Assembly (NCBI RefSeq): GCF_014284255.1 | Contig: NZ_JACOFV010000019.1 | Span: 34,909 to 98,908 of the forward strand | DNA: 64,000 nt | Direction of reading: 5' to 3' | Origin: Cognatundibacterium jejuense | GTDB lineage: Bacteria; Pseudomonadota; Gammaproteobacteria; Burkholderiales; Burkholderiaceae_D | Shown here: piece by piece, positions 17,181 to 26,542 of the stretch | Position numbering within the stretch: the first letter of the stretch is position 1 | How the letters are laid out: each line of letters starts with the position of its first letter | Program-made: the position numbers and the translations under genes | Notes under the pieces: generated by a model | Database searches by the model: none | What the model saw: only the letters and a program-made list of their open reading frames with translations | Told to the model about the DNA's origin: nothing

Positions 17181-18272
17181 ATGTTTATTTCAAATCGCAC
17201 ACGTCCTGGCTGCGTTGCTGCTAAAAGCACCAGCAACGACACTCAAACTCCAAAAGCTGGCAGGAGAAATCTATTGCAAGCTTTGAGCCTCGCACCTTTA
17301 GCTGCCATGTTGCCAGCCAAGGTGTGGGCACAAAATCAGCTATTGAAAATATCGCATCAATTTCCCGGCGGAACTGCCGACAGTGGTGATTTCCGAGATC
17401 GCATCTGCCGACAATTTGCCGCTGAAGTTGAAAAACGTAGCAATGGCAGTTTGAAATTTGAGATTTATCCCGGTTCATCGTTAATGAAAACCAATGCGCA
17501 ATTTTCTGCCATGCGCAAAGGGGCGCTCGACTTGTCTCTGGTTCCGTTGTCCTATGCTGGCGGCGAAGTGCCTGAAGTAAATATTGGGCTTATGCCAGGT
17601 CTGGTACCTTCTTATGAAGTGGGTGCGGCCTGGAAAAATGCTGAAGTAGGCAAAGAATTGAGCCGTATTTTGCAAGAAAAAGGCATCGTTATTGTGAGCT
17701 GGATCTGGCAGGCGGGCGGTGTTGCGTCACGTACCAAAGCGGTCGTCGATCCGGACGACGTAAAGGGAATGAAGATCCGTGGTGGTTCCCGGGAAGTTGA
17801 TTTGGTCTTAAAAGCCGCTGGTGCTGCTGTGGTTTCTTTGCCTTCCAATGAAATCTATGCCGCCATGCAAACGGGAGCGATGGAAGCGGCGATGACTTCA
17901 TCGACTTCATTGATTTCATTCCGTTTGGAAGAAGTATCTAAATTTTTAACCACCGGTCGTGGTCAAAGTTACTGGTACATGTTGGAACCACTAATGATGT
18001 CTAAAGTGGTGTTCGATCGCTTGAGCAAAGACCAGCAAAACATCATCATGAGTGTTGGTGCTGACATGGAAGCTATCGCCATAAAATCAGCCAAACAAGA
18101 CGATCTCGCTGTAGCTGCCGTCTATGAAAAAAAAGGGGCGAAAGTTGTCGATATGAATGCTACGACAGTCAAAAAATGGCAAGCAATTGCGCGTACAACA
18201 GCATGGAAAGATTTTGCTGACCGCAACGAAAGCTGTGCCAAATTGATCAAGCTGGCGGAGAAGCTCCTATGA
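17181..18272 (+). CDS. TRAP transporter substrate-binding protein (DctP), malonate-linked
   Basis: A 363-residue periplasmic binding protein of the DctP family. ATG at 17181 follows AGGAGA, so the longer upstream frame is not used. The N-terminus carries a twin-arginine-like signal (GRRNLLQALSLAPLAAML) ending around VWAQ. The body shows DctP features: GSLKFEIYPGSSL, the conserved arginine region VKGMKIRGG and EIYAAMQTGAMEAA. It overlaps the DctQ gene by 4 nt (ATGA). As first gene of the malonate operon it is presumably the malonate-binding component. Confidence 0.88.
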   Translation: MFISNRTRPGCVAAKSTSNDTQTPKAGRRNLLQALSLAPLAAMLPAKVWAQNQLLKISHQFPGGTADSGDFRDRICRQFAAEVEKRSNGSLKFEIYPGSSLMKTNAQFSAMRKGALDLSLVPLSYAGGEVPEVNIGLMPGLVPSYEVGAAWKNAEVGKELSRILQEKGIVIVSWIWQAGGVASRTKAVVDPDDVKGMKIRGGSREVDLVLKAAGAAVVSLPSNEIYAAMQTGAMEAAMTSSTSLISFRLEEVSKFLTTGRGQSYWYMLEPLMMSKVVFDRLSKDQQNIIMSVGADMEAIAIKSAKQDDLAVAAVYEKKGAKVVDMNATTVKKWQAIARTTAWKDFADRNESCAKLIKLAEKLL

Positions 18273-18832
18273 GTCACGGCTTCGAAATCCAGCCAGCCCA
18301 ACTAGCTGCGTTACCACAACAAAAATGGCTGCGGGTTCTAGTGCTTAGTATGGCATTTCTTAACCGACAAATCGTCCGATGTTGCATGGTAGCGATGTTT
18401 GTCGCTACCTTGATCTTGACGTATTCTGTGATCAGTCGTTACCTATTTAATGCACCCACCGACTGGCAAGACGAAGCCTGCGTTTTTATGCTGATTGGCG
18501 TCAGTTTTTTCTCAGCGGCGTCCGTGCAATCATATCGGGGTCACATAGGTATCGAAGTGTTGTCTTCGCTGTTGCCAGCCAAAGTGAATGCGATCAGGTT
18601 GATATTGGTGGATGTGATTAGCTTTGTATTTTGTAGTTTTTTTTCCTGGAAATCCTGGACGCTTTTTTATGAGGCCTGGACTGAAGGGCAGACCACTTCA
18701 TCTACATTTGCACCACCATTATGGATACCGTACGCCATGATGGCGTTTGGCATGAGCTTATTGTCCTTGCAAATTGTCCTGCAAATCCTGACTGCGATGC
18801 TCGCTAAAGAACCGAAAAAGGAGCTGGCATGA
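18269..18832 (+). CDS. TRAP transporter small permease (DctQ)
   Basis: A 187-residue membrane protein with four hydrophobic segments, the size and layout of DctQ subunits. It contains SRYLFNAPTDWQDEACVFMLIGVSFFSAA, the conserved 'W.(D/E)E' region of the family. It starts within the stop of dctP and its own stop overlaps the DctM start (ATGA at both junctions), consistent with translational coupling of the three subunits. Confidence 0.88.
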   Translation: MSHGFEIQPAQLAALPQQKWLRVLVLSMAFLNRQIVRCCMVAMFVATLILTYSVISRYLFNAPTDWQDEACVFMLIGVSFFSAASVQSYRGHIGIEVLSSLLPAKVNAIRLILVDVISFVFCSFFSWKSWTLFYEAWTEGQTTSSTFAPPLWIPYAMMAFGMSLLSLQIVLQILTAMLAKEPKKELA

Positions 18833-20178
18833 GTCCTCTGAGTTTAGGAATTTTTTACGCTATCGCGACCTTGGTAGTCATGTTTTCAGGTATGCCAATT
18901 GCATTCGCTTTGGGCGTGGTTGCGAGTTGCTTCATGTACTTCTTTATGCCAGCGGCATCTCTCGATACCATTACGCAAAACGTGTATGAGGAAATGGCAT
19001 CGATTACCTTGTTATCGATACCGCTGTTTATTTTAAAAGGAGCAGCGATAGGTAAATCTTCTGCTGGTAAAGATTTGTACTCTGCCATTCACGCGTGGTT
19101 GCATAAGGTGCCGGGCGGTCTGGGAATTGCCAACGTATTTGCTTGTGCAATGTTCGCTGCCATGGCAGGGTCATCTCCCGCCACATGCTCTGCCATTGGA
19201 TCAGCAGGCATACCAGAGATGCGGCGACGTGGCTATTCCCCTGGATTTGCTGCCGGAATCATTGCTGCTGGTGGCACCTTAGGTATTTTGTTACCACCAT
19301 CCATCACGATGATTTTGTATGCGGTGGCAGCGGAACAATCTTTGGGACGCTTATTTTTAGCTGGTGTTGGACCAGGCGTTTTATTGGTGATTTTATTCGC
19401 CGGCTACGCCGTGTTTCGGGCGCGTAAAGAATATGCGATTGCGTATGAGGCATATCAAAAAGACGGTGTTCAATCGGCCTATCTTGAGAAGGAACATTTC
19501 AGCATTAAGCAAAAAGTAGAAATGCTGCCGCGCGTATTACCATTTGTGATTTTACTCATTGGTGTCATGGTCGCTTTGTACGGCGGTTATGCGACACCAT
19601 CAGAAACGGCAGGTTTAGGCGCTCTGCTCGCGATGGGTTTAATTGCGATTGTGTATGGTGTTTGGCGACCACGTCAGATCGCACCGTTTATTTCAGCGAC
19701 GATCAAAGAATCGACAATGCTGTTGTTCATCATTGGTATGTCTTTGCTTTACTCGTATGTGATGAGCTATCTGAACATCAGCCAGTCAGCGGCGCAATGG
19801 GTAGTGGCTTTGCATTTGAGTAAATGGTTGCTGTTGACGGTCATTTTGGCGATGGTGGTTGTGTTTGGCTTTTTCTTGCCGCCAGTGTCGATTATTTTGA
19901 TGATGTGCCCGATCATTTTGCCGCCTTTGAAAGAGGCCGGTTTTGATTTGATCTGGTTTGGTGTTGTGATGACCATCGTGATGGAAATGGGTTTGATCCA
20001 TCCACCTGTTGGATTGAACATTTTTGTGATTAAGAATATTGCACCAGATATCTCACTGAAAGAAATCATCTGGGGTGTTCTGCCATTTTTGGGGTTAATG
20101 CTGTTGGCGGTGATTTTATTATGCGTGTTTCCGCAAATTGCAACAGCATTTCCAGATAGTCTTATGGGAGTCAAATAA
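18829..20178 (+). CDS. TRAP transporter large permease (DctM)
   Basis: A 449-residue, highly hydrophobic protein of the DctM family with about twelve helices. Recognisable family segments are SIPLFILKGAAIGKS, FAAMAGSSPATCSAIGS, GYSPGFAAGIIAAGGTLGILLPPS and LIHPPVGLNIFV. With DctP and DctQ it forms a sodium- or proton-driven importer for an organic anion. Its stop overlaps the mdcA ATG by one base, which ties this transporter to malonate use. Many mdc clusters instead carry MdcL/M or MdcF transporters. Confidence 0.9.
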   Translation: MSPLSLGIFYAIATLVVMFSGMPIAFALGVVASCFMYFFMPAASLDTITQNVYEEMASITLLSIPLFILKGAAIGKSSAGKDLYSAIHAWLHKVPGGLGIANVFACAMFAAMAGSSPATCSAIGSAGIPEMRRRGYSPGFAAGIIAAGGTLGILLPPSITMILYAVAAEQSLGRLFLAGVGPGVLLVILFAGYAVFRARKEYAIAYEAYQKDGVQSAYLEKEHFSIKQKVEMLPRVLPFVILLIGVMVALYGGYATPSETAGLGALLAMGLIAIVYGVWRPRQIAPFISATIKESTMLLFIIGMSLLYSYVMSYLNISQSAAQWVVALHLSKWLLLTVILAMVVVFGFFLPPVSIILMMCPIILPPLKEAGFDLIWFGVVMTIVMEMGLIHPPVGLNIFVIKNIAPDISLKEIIWGVLPFLGLMLLAVILLCVFPQIATAFPDSLMGVK

Positions 20179-21842
20179 TGGCCTCTGAAGGTCGCTGGAA
20201 CACATTGCAAACCAACCGCCAGCAACGTTTGGCGCGTGTGGCACAAATTTTAGGAAGCGATTTGCAAGGCAGGATATTTCCTCAGCAAAGAATAAAAGAT
20301 GTGCTGCATGCGACCTTAGAAGTCGGCGACCGCGTTTGCATAGAAGGAAATAACCAGAAGCAGGCTGATTTTTTGGCTAAGGCGCTGACGCAACTTGATC
20401 CACAGCGCATACACGGTCTGCACATGTTGCAATCGGTACTCGCCTTGCCTGAGCATCTGGATGTGTTTGAAATAGGAATCGCCAATAAGCTCGATTTCTC
20501 TTTCTCGGGACCACAAGCGGGGCGCCTGGCAAAACTGGTTTCTGCTGGCAAACTTAATATCGGTGCGATTCACACTTACCTTGAATTATATGCACGTTAT
20601 TTTGTTGACCTGACGCCACGCGTGGCGCTGGTTGCGGCACAAGCGGCAGATCGTCATGGGAATTTGTACACTGGTCCCAATACGGAAGATACGCCGCCCA
20701 TTGTCGAAGCGACTGCGTTCAAATCGGGCATCGTGATTGCACAAGTCAATGAAGTGGTCGATGTGCTGCCGCGCATTGATATTCCCGCAGATTGGGTCAA
20801 TTTTGTGGTGCAGGCACCAACGCCCCATTACATCGAGCCTTTGTTCACACGTGATCCCGCTTTGATTTCTGAAATACAAATTTTGATGGCGATGATGGCG
20901 ATCAAGGGTATTTATGCAGAATACGAAGTCAAACGTCTCAACCACGGTATCGGTTTTGATACTGCTGCCATAGAATTGCTTTTGCCGACTTACGCTGCAT
21001 CATTAGGGCTCAAAGGTAAAATCGCCAGCCATTGGGCATTGAACCCGCATCCTGCTTTAATTCCAGCGATAGAGGCAGGCTTTGTCACCTCCGTACATTC
21101 GTTTGGTTCTGAGCTCGGTATGGAAGACTATATTCGTGCGCGGTCAGATGTGTTCTTTGTCGGTGCTGATGGCTCCATGCGTAGTAATCGTGCCATGAGT
21201 CAGGCGGCAGGACACTATGCCTGTGACATGTTTATCGGCTCGACCTTACAAATTGATTTGCAAGGTAATTCATCAACTGCCACTTTAGGTCGGATCGCTG
21301 GTTTTGGCGGAGCACCCAACATGGGTGCCGATGCGCGTGGTCGACGCCATGCCAGCCCTGCATGGTTAAAGGCGGGACGTGAAGCCCGCGATGGTCAATA
21401 CGCGATGCCACGGGGGCAGAAATTAGTGGTGCAAATGGTGGAAACCTTCCGCGAACATATGCAACCCGCTTTTGTTGAAACATTGGATGCCTGGCAACTC
21501 GCTCAACAAGCTAAGATGGAATTGCCGCCGGTGATGATTTACGGTGAAGATGTGAGTCACATTCTGACTGAAGAAGGCATTGCCAATCTCTTATTGTGCC
21601 GCAGTGATGAAGAGCGCGAACAAGCGATTCGTGGTGTCGCTGGTTATACGCCAGTGGGTTTGGGCAGAGACCTGCGCATGGTCGAGAATTTACGTGATCG
21701 CGGTATCATCAAACGTCCGGAAGATCTGGGCATAGACAAGCGGCTGGCTACGCGTGATTTGCTGGCGGCAAAAAATATGAAAGATCTGGTGCGCGCCTCG
21801 GAGGGTTTGTATCAGCCGCCGAAACGTTTCAGAAACTGGTGA
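20178..21842 (+). CDS. mdcA: Malonate decarboxylase alpha subunit
   Basis: A 554-residue protein of the size and sequence type of MdcA, the acetyl-S-ACP:malonate ACP transferase that loads malonate onto the carrier subunit. Typical segments include LHMLQSVLALPEHLDVF, SFSGPQAGRLA, HTYLELYARYFVDLTP and GRIAGFGGAPNMGADARGRR. ATG overlaps the last base of the dctM stop. The carrier gene mdcC starts nine nt after its stop. The enzyme is cytoplasmic and biotin-independent, as no biotin carrier gene is present. Confidence 0.95.
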   Translation: MASEGRWNTLQTNRQQRLARVAQILGSDLQGRIFPQQRIKDVLHATLEVGDRVCIEGNNQKQADFLAKALTQLDPQRIHGLHMLQSVLALPEHLDVFEIGIANKLDFSFSGPQAGRLAKLVSAGKLNIGAIHTYLELYARYFVDLTPRVALVAAQAADRHGNLYTGPNTEDTPPIVEATAFKSGIVIAQVNEVVDVLPRIDIPADWVNFVVQAPTPHYIEPLFTRDPALISEIQILMAMMAIKGIYAEYEVKRLNHGIGFDTAAIELLLPTYAASLGLKGKIASHWALNPHPALIPAIEAGFVTSVHSFGSELGMEDYIRARSDVFFVGADGSMRSNRAMSQAAGHYACDMFIGSTLQIDLQGNSSTATLGRIAGFGGAPNMGADARGRRHASPAWLKAGREARDGQYAMPRGQKLVVQMVETFREHMQPAFVETLDAWQLAQQAKMELPPVMIYGEDVSHILTEEGIANLLLCRSDEEREQAIRGVAGYTPVGLGRDLRMVENLRDRGIIKRPEDLGIDKRLATRDLLAAKNMKDLVRASEGLYQPPKRFRNW

Positions 21843-21850
21843 GGAAAAGT

Positions 21851-22177
21851 ATGGAAACTCTGGTATTCCGCTTTGAAAACGGCACACGAAAATTGGACAG
21901 TGCAGCGCAATTAGTCGGTGTTGTGAGTTCCGGCAACCTGGAAGTATTGGTCAATCAGACCGATTTGCAATCGGCGTGTGAAATTGAGGTCAACACCGCG
22001 GCCATCGGTTTTGCAGCAATATGGGAAGCGGTCATGAAAGACTTCCATGCACGTTGGCAATTGGCTGATGTAAGGATTGCGATTAATGATATGGGGGCAA
22101 CACCAGCGGTAGTGAGTTTGCGTCTTGATCAGGCGATAGAATCGAGTCTTGAAGCGAGTCTGGAAGCAAAAAAATGA
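21851..22177 (+). CDS. mdcC: Malonate decarboxylase acyl-carrier subunit delta
   Basis: A 108-residue carrier protein. I start it at ATG 21851, preceded by GAGGA, rather than at an in-frame GTG 12 nt upstream. Ser26/Ser27 in VGVVSSGNLEVL is the region where MdcC carries the 2'-(5''-phosphoribosyl)-3'-dephospho-CoA prosthetic group. The C-terminal half INDMGATPAVVSLRLDQAIE is family-typical. The stop overlaps the next ATG (ATGA). The prosthetic group is made by mdcB and attached by mdcG, both present downstream. Confidence 0.92.
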   Translation: METLVFRFENGTRKLDSAAQLVGVVSSGNLEVLVNQTDLQSACEIEVNTAAIGFAAIWEAVMKDFHARWQLADVRIAINDMGATPAVVSLRLDQAIESSLEASLEAKK

Positions 22178-23832
22178 ATAGCTATATCGAAGCGACAGCG
22201 CGGCAACGCATCCATGCCGTCATCGACAATTTTACTGAAATGCTGGTGCCGGCAAAACAATGGACCAGTCCGCATCTGCCGCAATTAAATGCCGCCGTGT
22301 CGTTTGACGATGGCGTAGTGATAGGGTATGGCACGCTTGCTGGTCGGCGCGTGTTTGCTGCTGCGCAGGAAGGTGGTTTTATGGGCGGTGCTGTTGGTGA
22401 AGTTCACGGCGCCAAATTAGTCGGTTTAATGCGCCGTGCGGTTGTCGAAAAACCTGCGGCTGTGATCTTGTTGGCCGAGTCCGGTGGCGTGCGTTTGCAT
22501 GAAGCGAATGCGGGATTGATTGCAGTGTCAGAAGTGATGCGAGCCGTGTTTGCAGTGCGGGCAGCAGGCGTACCGGTGATCGTATTAATCGGCGGCAGCA
22601 ATGGTTGTTTTGGTGGAATGGGTATTGTTGCCCGTTGCGCCAATATCGTTGTCATGTCGGAAGAAGCGCGCCTTGCGATGTCAGGCCCGGAGGTCATAGA
22701 AACAGCCAATGGCGTAGAAGAATTTGATTCCAAAGATCGCGCTTTGGTGTGGCGCACTACTGGTGGAAAACATCGTTATCTGATGGGTGATTGCCAGATG
22801 CTGGTCGCTGATGATACGGCAGAATTTAAGGCGGCAGCAAGGCGAGCGATTGACTCGTTCTTGGAAAAAACTGTTGTCGCTTTGGATTTGCCCACGCTGA
22901 TGCAAGAACAAAACATGCTGGTGCAGCGCATCGCACAATGTGGCGACTATCGTGAGCCGATGGACATCTGGAAAATGCTAGGCATCAGCGAGCCAGAAAA
23001 AATCCCCATGCTGGATGCTGATGCATTTTTACAGCTGGCAAAATTACAGTTGAAATCTTCACTGATTCAAGAGGCATCGACGATGTCCGAAGTGAGCGTG
23101 GATGGTGGCGATGCCAAGGATGAATATTGGCGCACTATCGCTGATCAACTCTTTCCGCATGGTCATAACATCACCGAGCATCAGGAATTTTTATCTGGTA
23201 GTGCACAGCTCGGTGACACTACCATCTGTATCATCGGTACCAGCCGACATACACCTATCGGTGTCGAAATCGCTTTGAAACAAGCGCAGGCTGTGTTGCA
23301 AACGATACGTGATTTTCCGCAGCGACCGATTTTGCTGATGGTGGATACGCAAGGGCAGCGGCTGCGACATCGGGATGAAATGCTGGGTATTAACAGTTAC
23401 ATGGCGCATTTGGGCAAATGCATAGAATTGGCGCGGCAATCAGGGCATAAGGTGATTGCGCTGGTTTATGATCAAGCCTTGTCGGGTGGATTTATTACCA
23501 GTGGCATGATGGCAGACGCTTGTTATGCGCTGCCGCAAGCAACGATCAGGGTGATGGGATTGCCAGCGATGGCAAGAATTACCAAAGTCTCTGAAGAAAA
23601 ACTCAATGAATTGGCCATCGATAATCCGGTATTTGCGCCTGGCCCGCGCAATTACGAACGCATGGGTGGCATACAGGCAATATGGGAGCATGATCTGGCG
23701 GCGCAACTCGCCGCCGCGTTTGCCAATGCGGATGCAAGCGATCAAAGAATTGCCACTGGCGCAACACGTGGCGGCCGTTGGATGGCACAAAAAGTAGTGG
23801 ATGCCGTATTATCTGAGGATATTTCCAGCTAA
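22174..23832 (+). CDS. Fused malonate decarboxylase beta-gamma subunit (MdcD-MdcE)
   Basis: A 552-residue protein joining two carboxyltransferase-like subunits that are separate in Klebsiella and Pseudomonas. Residues about 1-275 are MdcD (GGFMGGAVGEVHGAKLVG, ESGGVRLHEANAGL, GGSNGCFGGMGI). Residues about 305-552 are MdcE (LMVDTQGQRLRHRDEMLGIN, DQALSGGFITSGMMADACYAL, NPVFAPGPRNY). A linker near 275-310 joins them. Together they decarboxylate malonyl-S-ACP to acetyl-S-ACP. No frameshift or stop lies between the halves, so the fusion is genuine in this sequence. Confidence 0.93.
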   Translation: MNSYIEATARQRIHAVIDNFTEMLVPAKQWTSPHLPQLNAAVSFDDGVVIGYGTLAGRRVFAAAQEGGFMGGAVGEVHGAKLVGLMRRAVVEKPAAVILLAESGGVRLHEANAGLIAVSEVMRAVFAVRAAGVPVIVLIGGSNGCFGGMGIVARCANIVVMSEEARLAMSGPEVIETANGVEEFDSKDRALVWRTTGGKHRYLMGDCQMLVADDTAEFKAAARRAIDSFLEKTVVALDLPTLMQEQNMLVQRIAQCGDYREPMDIWKMLGISEPEKIPMLDADAFLQLAKLQLKSSLIQEASTMSEVSVDGGDAKDEYWRTIADQLFPHGHNITEHQEFLSGSAQLGDTTICIIGTSRHTPIGVEIALKQAQAVLQTIRDFPQRPILLMVDTQGQRLRHRDEMLGINSYMAHLGKCIELARQSGHKVIALVYDQALSGGFITSGMMADACYALPQATIRVMGLPAMARITKVSEEKLNELAIDNPVFAPGPRNYERMGGIQAIWEHDLAAQLAAAFANADASDQRIATGATRGGRWMAQKVVDAVLSEDISS

Positions 23833-23870
23833 TACCAACAAAGAGCATTATTGATGAAGGCAGCACTCAC

Positions 23871-24581
23871 TTGGACCAGATAGAACAATTTCAGCGACAT
23901 GATCTGGTGTGGTTATCTCATCAGGCCTGGGCGGCGGTGTTTGCCCAACAAATGCAGCGCGTACCGGATGAGATGACCAGCTTCACGGTACAGGCTTTAC
24001 ATCGTTGGCAACAAGAAGAATGGCCAGCTGTCGTTCGACGCCGTGATATCGATGCGGCCGATGATGAAGTCTGCATCGGCTTTGCTCTGGTACCTGTGAA
24101 TGGACGCAAGCCACGCATCGCTGCGCGGGTAAAAGCGCAAGATATTTTGGAACATCAACCAAGCTTGGCGCTGAGCACGGTTATCCCCTTCGTTGCGCCA
24201 CAATGGCAACCAGCCTTGAAAGTGTTTAATAGCGAGGGCAATGCCGTTGGCGTGCGTTGGCGCGTCTATGGTTCCGTTGTATTTGAGTTTCTGACCGGAC
24301 AATCTTATGTGAACGAGCAATCGGATATCGATGTGCTATTTCGTCCGCAAAGTCAGGAACATCTGGTACAAGGCCTCGCGTTGCTACGTCAATTTCAGAC
24401 GCAAATTCCACTCGATGGCGAAGTGATTTTTCCGCAATCCCAGGCGGTGTCGTGGAAAGAATGGTTGTTGTCTGATCTGGTGTTGGAATCGAGTCAGACG
24501 CAACGACTGTTGGTCAAAGACAATCAGCAGGTCAGGCTGGTGTCTAAATTGGAACTCATGCAAAGCTTGAGCGCGAGCTGA
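23871..24581 (+). CDS. mdcG: Malonate decarboxylase holo-ACP synthase (phosphoribosyl-dephospho-CoA transferase)
   Basis: A 236-residue MdcG-like nucleotidyltransferase that attaches the prosthetic group precursor to MdcC. RHDLVWL at the N-terminus and WRVYGSVVFEFLTGQSYVNEQSDIDVLF, with its G-S and D-x-D nucleotidyltransferase pattern, identify it. There is no ATG or GTG for the N-terminus; TTG at 23871, with GAAGG ten nt upstream, is the best start. A 9-codon frame (ATG 23854 to TAG 23883) overlaps this start and might couple translation. Confidence 0.85.
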   Translation: MDQIEQFQRHDLVWLSHQAWAAVFAQQMQRVPDEMTSFTVQALHRWQQEEWPAVVRRRDIDAADDEVCIGFALVPVNGRKPRIAARVKAQDILEHQPSLALSTVIPFVAPQWQPALKVFNSEGNAVGVRWRVYGSVVFEFLTGQSYVNEQSDIDVLFRPQSQEHLVQGLALLRQFQTQIPLDGEVIFPQSQAVSWKEWLLSDLVLESSQTQRLLVKDNQQVRLVSKLELMQSLSAS

Positions 24582-24585
24582 TTCT

Positions 24586-25533
24586 ATGCAAAATTTTTTC
24601 CTTCCCGCATCTGAACTCCAACATCATCACGCATTGAGTTGTAAAGCGCCGGTCACAGCTGATATCTCAGCGCTTGCCAAACCGATTGCCATCATGGCGC
24701 TGCGCAGTTTGTATGCAGAATTGGTGCTGTATCCCAAACCAGGTCTGGTTTCTTTGCGTGATAATGGCAGCCATACAGACATGACGGCGACGACGTTTTT
24801 TCGCAGCTTGTTTTCTTTACGACATTACTTTCTGGCGATGGCGAATGCGGGAATAGGTGACGGCGATTTTCAAACCTTAAAAAACTTAGGTATCGTTGCT
24901 GAGCAACAAATGTTGCGCGCAACGCACGGTGTGAACACGCATCGCGGCGCCATTTTTTGTCTGGGGTTGTTATGTGCCGCAGCGGGACGTTGTTTGTCTC
25001 AAGGCGTGGCTTTACGAGCGCAAAACATACGCGCTGCGTTGCTTGAACATTGGGGGGCTGAGTTACTCGCACACAGTAATGCCGCGCTCAAGCTTATCGC
25101 AAATCAACAAACAAAAAGCCATGGTCTGCAAGTCGCGCAAAACTATGCCATTAGCGGTGCGCGTGAAGAAGCCGCGGCCGGATTTCCATCGGTATTTGAG
25201 TTGGCGTTGCCACGTTTGATGCAAAGTCTGGATCAGGGCCGCTCGCAGACAGAAGCGCAAATCGACAGCTTGTTTGCGTTGATGGCGCATATGCACGACA
25301 CCAATTTGTATTATCGCGGCGGCGTTGCTGCGGCTGAATTTTCGAGACAATCAGCACGCGCTTTTTTAGCTGCGGGAGGCACAGAACAAACTGATTGGCT
25401 TGCTCAGGCTGAACATTGTCATCGTGAATTTGTTCAACGCCGTTTCTCACCTGGTGGCGCTGCTGATTTATTGGCGGCCAGCTGGTTTATTTATCAGGTT
25501 CAACAAATGCCATTGCCGCCAGCGTATGCCTAG
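24586..25533 (+). CDS. mdcB: Triphosphoribosyl-dephospho-CoA synthase
   Basis: A 315-residue member of the CitG/MdcB family, which makes 2'-(5''-triphosphoribosyl)-3'-dephospho-CoA from ATP and dephospho-CoA. Characteristic stretches are ELVLYPKPGLVSLRDNGSHTDM, GVNTHRGAIFCLGLL, GAREEAAAGFPSVFE and LPRLM, followed by HDTNLYYRGG and SPGGAADLLAASWF. ATG 24586 lies five nt after the mdcG stop, and the last codons overlap the mdcH start, so the three maturation genes read as one unit. Confidence 0.93.
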   Translation: MQNFFLPASELQHHHALSCKAPVTADISALAKPIAIMALRSLYAELVLYPKPGLVSLRDNGSHTDMTATTFFRSLFSLRHYFLAMANAGIGDGDFQTLKNLGIVAEQQMLRATHGVNTHRGAIFCLGLLCAAAGRCLSQGVALRAQNIRAALLEHWGAELLAHSNAALKLIANQQTKSHGLQVAQNYAISGAREEAAAGFPSVFELALPRLMQSLDQGRSQTEAQIDSLFALMAHMHDTNLYYRGGVAAAEFSRQSARAFLAAGGTEQTDWLAQAEHCHREFVQRRFSPGGAADLLAASWFIYQVQQMPLPPAYA

Positions 25534-26470
25534 GTTTGCATTATTGTGTCCCGGGCAAGGCGGGCAAGAGGCGCACATGTTTGCCATCGCCAACAGCAAC
25601 CCGCGTGTCGCCGCGTTGCTGGATCAATTCGATACCAGCCAGTATTTTGGGATGCCATTAACAGCATTGCTCGCCTCTCCCTCACTGATGTTTGAAAACC
25701 GATTCGCACAACCCTTGATTGTCGCGGCGACACTTGCGAACTGGTTGGCCTTGCGTGAAGAATTGCCGCCCCCCGATGTGATCGCTGGCTACAGCGTCGG
25801 TGAAGTGTCAGCGCATGCTATCAGCGGCGAATTAGACGTCGGGCAAGCGATACATCTGGCGTCGATCAGAGCTACAGCAATGCAATCCTGCGTGAAGCCC
25901 CAGGCTGCACATGCGATGTTATCGGTCAGCGGTTTGCCGCTGGCACCATTGCAGGAAATATGTTTTTCTCATCACTTGTATATCGCCATTGTGACGGGTG
26001 AAACCAATGCCATCATTGCGGGTCTGCGTGACGATATTCTGAAGGCTGAACAAGCATTGCGGGAACATGCAATTGCACAATTGCATCTGAGCTTGTTACC
26101 AGTGCATATCGCGTCTCATACGCCATTAATGGCGGATGCTTTGCCGACAATGAAGCAGGTGTTGGATAAGCTACCATTTCAAGCTATTACAACGCCGGTA
26201 TTGGCTGGCGTCAATGCCATGAAGAGCGTCAATAGCGCCGAGAGCAAACAAAGCTTGCTGGCGCAGATGACCCAGACCATACGCTGGCATGAATGCATGG
26301 ATGCATTGGATGAAGCCGGAATGAATGTGGTACTGGAATTGGGACCAGGAAGCGCTTTATCGCGCATGCTGCAAAGCCGTCACCCACATATCGCCTGCCG
26401 TTCTGTGGCAGATTTCCGTAGTTCGTCTGCCGTGGCAGAGTGGGTGAACAGGCAAATGCTGCGTGAATAA
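25526..26470 (+). CDS. mdcH: Malonate decarboxylase-associated malonyltransferase
   Basis: A 314-residue malonyl-CoA:ACP transacylase-fold enzyme that primes the decarboxylase with a malonyl group from malonyl-CoA. PGQGGQEAHMF at the start and the nucleophile motif GYSVGEVSAHA are FabD-like. The gene starts at ATG 25526, inside mdcB (8-nt overlap); a longer upstream frame within mdcB is not its N-terminus. This is the last gene of the malonate operon. A weak hairpin (26504-26527) without a T-run follows before the convergent infA. Confidence 0.9.
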   Translation: MPRFALLCPGQGGQEAHMFAIANSNPRVAALLDQFDTSQYFGMPLTALLASPSLMFENRFAQPLIVAATLANWLALREELPPPDVIAGYSVGEVSAHAISGELDVGQAIHLASIRATAMQSCVKPQAAHAMLSVSGLPLAPLQEICFSHHLYIAIVTGETNAIIAGLRDDILKAEQALREHAIAQLHLSLLPVHIASHTPLMADALPTMKQVLDKLPFQAITTPVLAGVNAMKSVNSAESKQSLLAQMTQTIRWHECMDALDEAGMNVVLELGPGSALSRMLQSRHPHIACRSVADFRSSSAVAEWVNRQMLRE

Positions 26471-26542
26471 TCGCTTCATCGCTTGATCGTTCAATAATCC
26501 ACGAGCCGGATTCAACAATGAATCGGCAATGAGCGATGCTGA

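Noticed and set aside
19767..20246. Antisense open frame of 159 codons across dctM/mdcA
   Set aside because: It lies inside well-supported dctM coding sequence, and the translated product is low complexity in His/Asn/Lys/Ile.
25400..25525. Longer mdcH N-terminus inside mdcB
   Set aside because: FabD-like similarity begins at MPRFALLCPGQGG (25526); upstream residues are mdcB read in another frame.
26504..26527. Terminator after mdcH
   Set aside because: The stem has a bulge and there is no T-run on either strand, so it is too weak to annotate.
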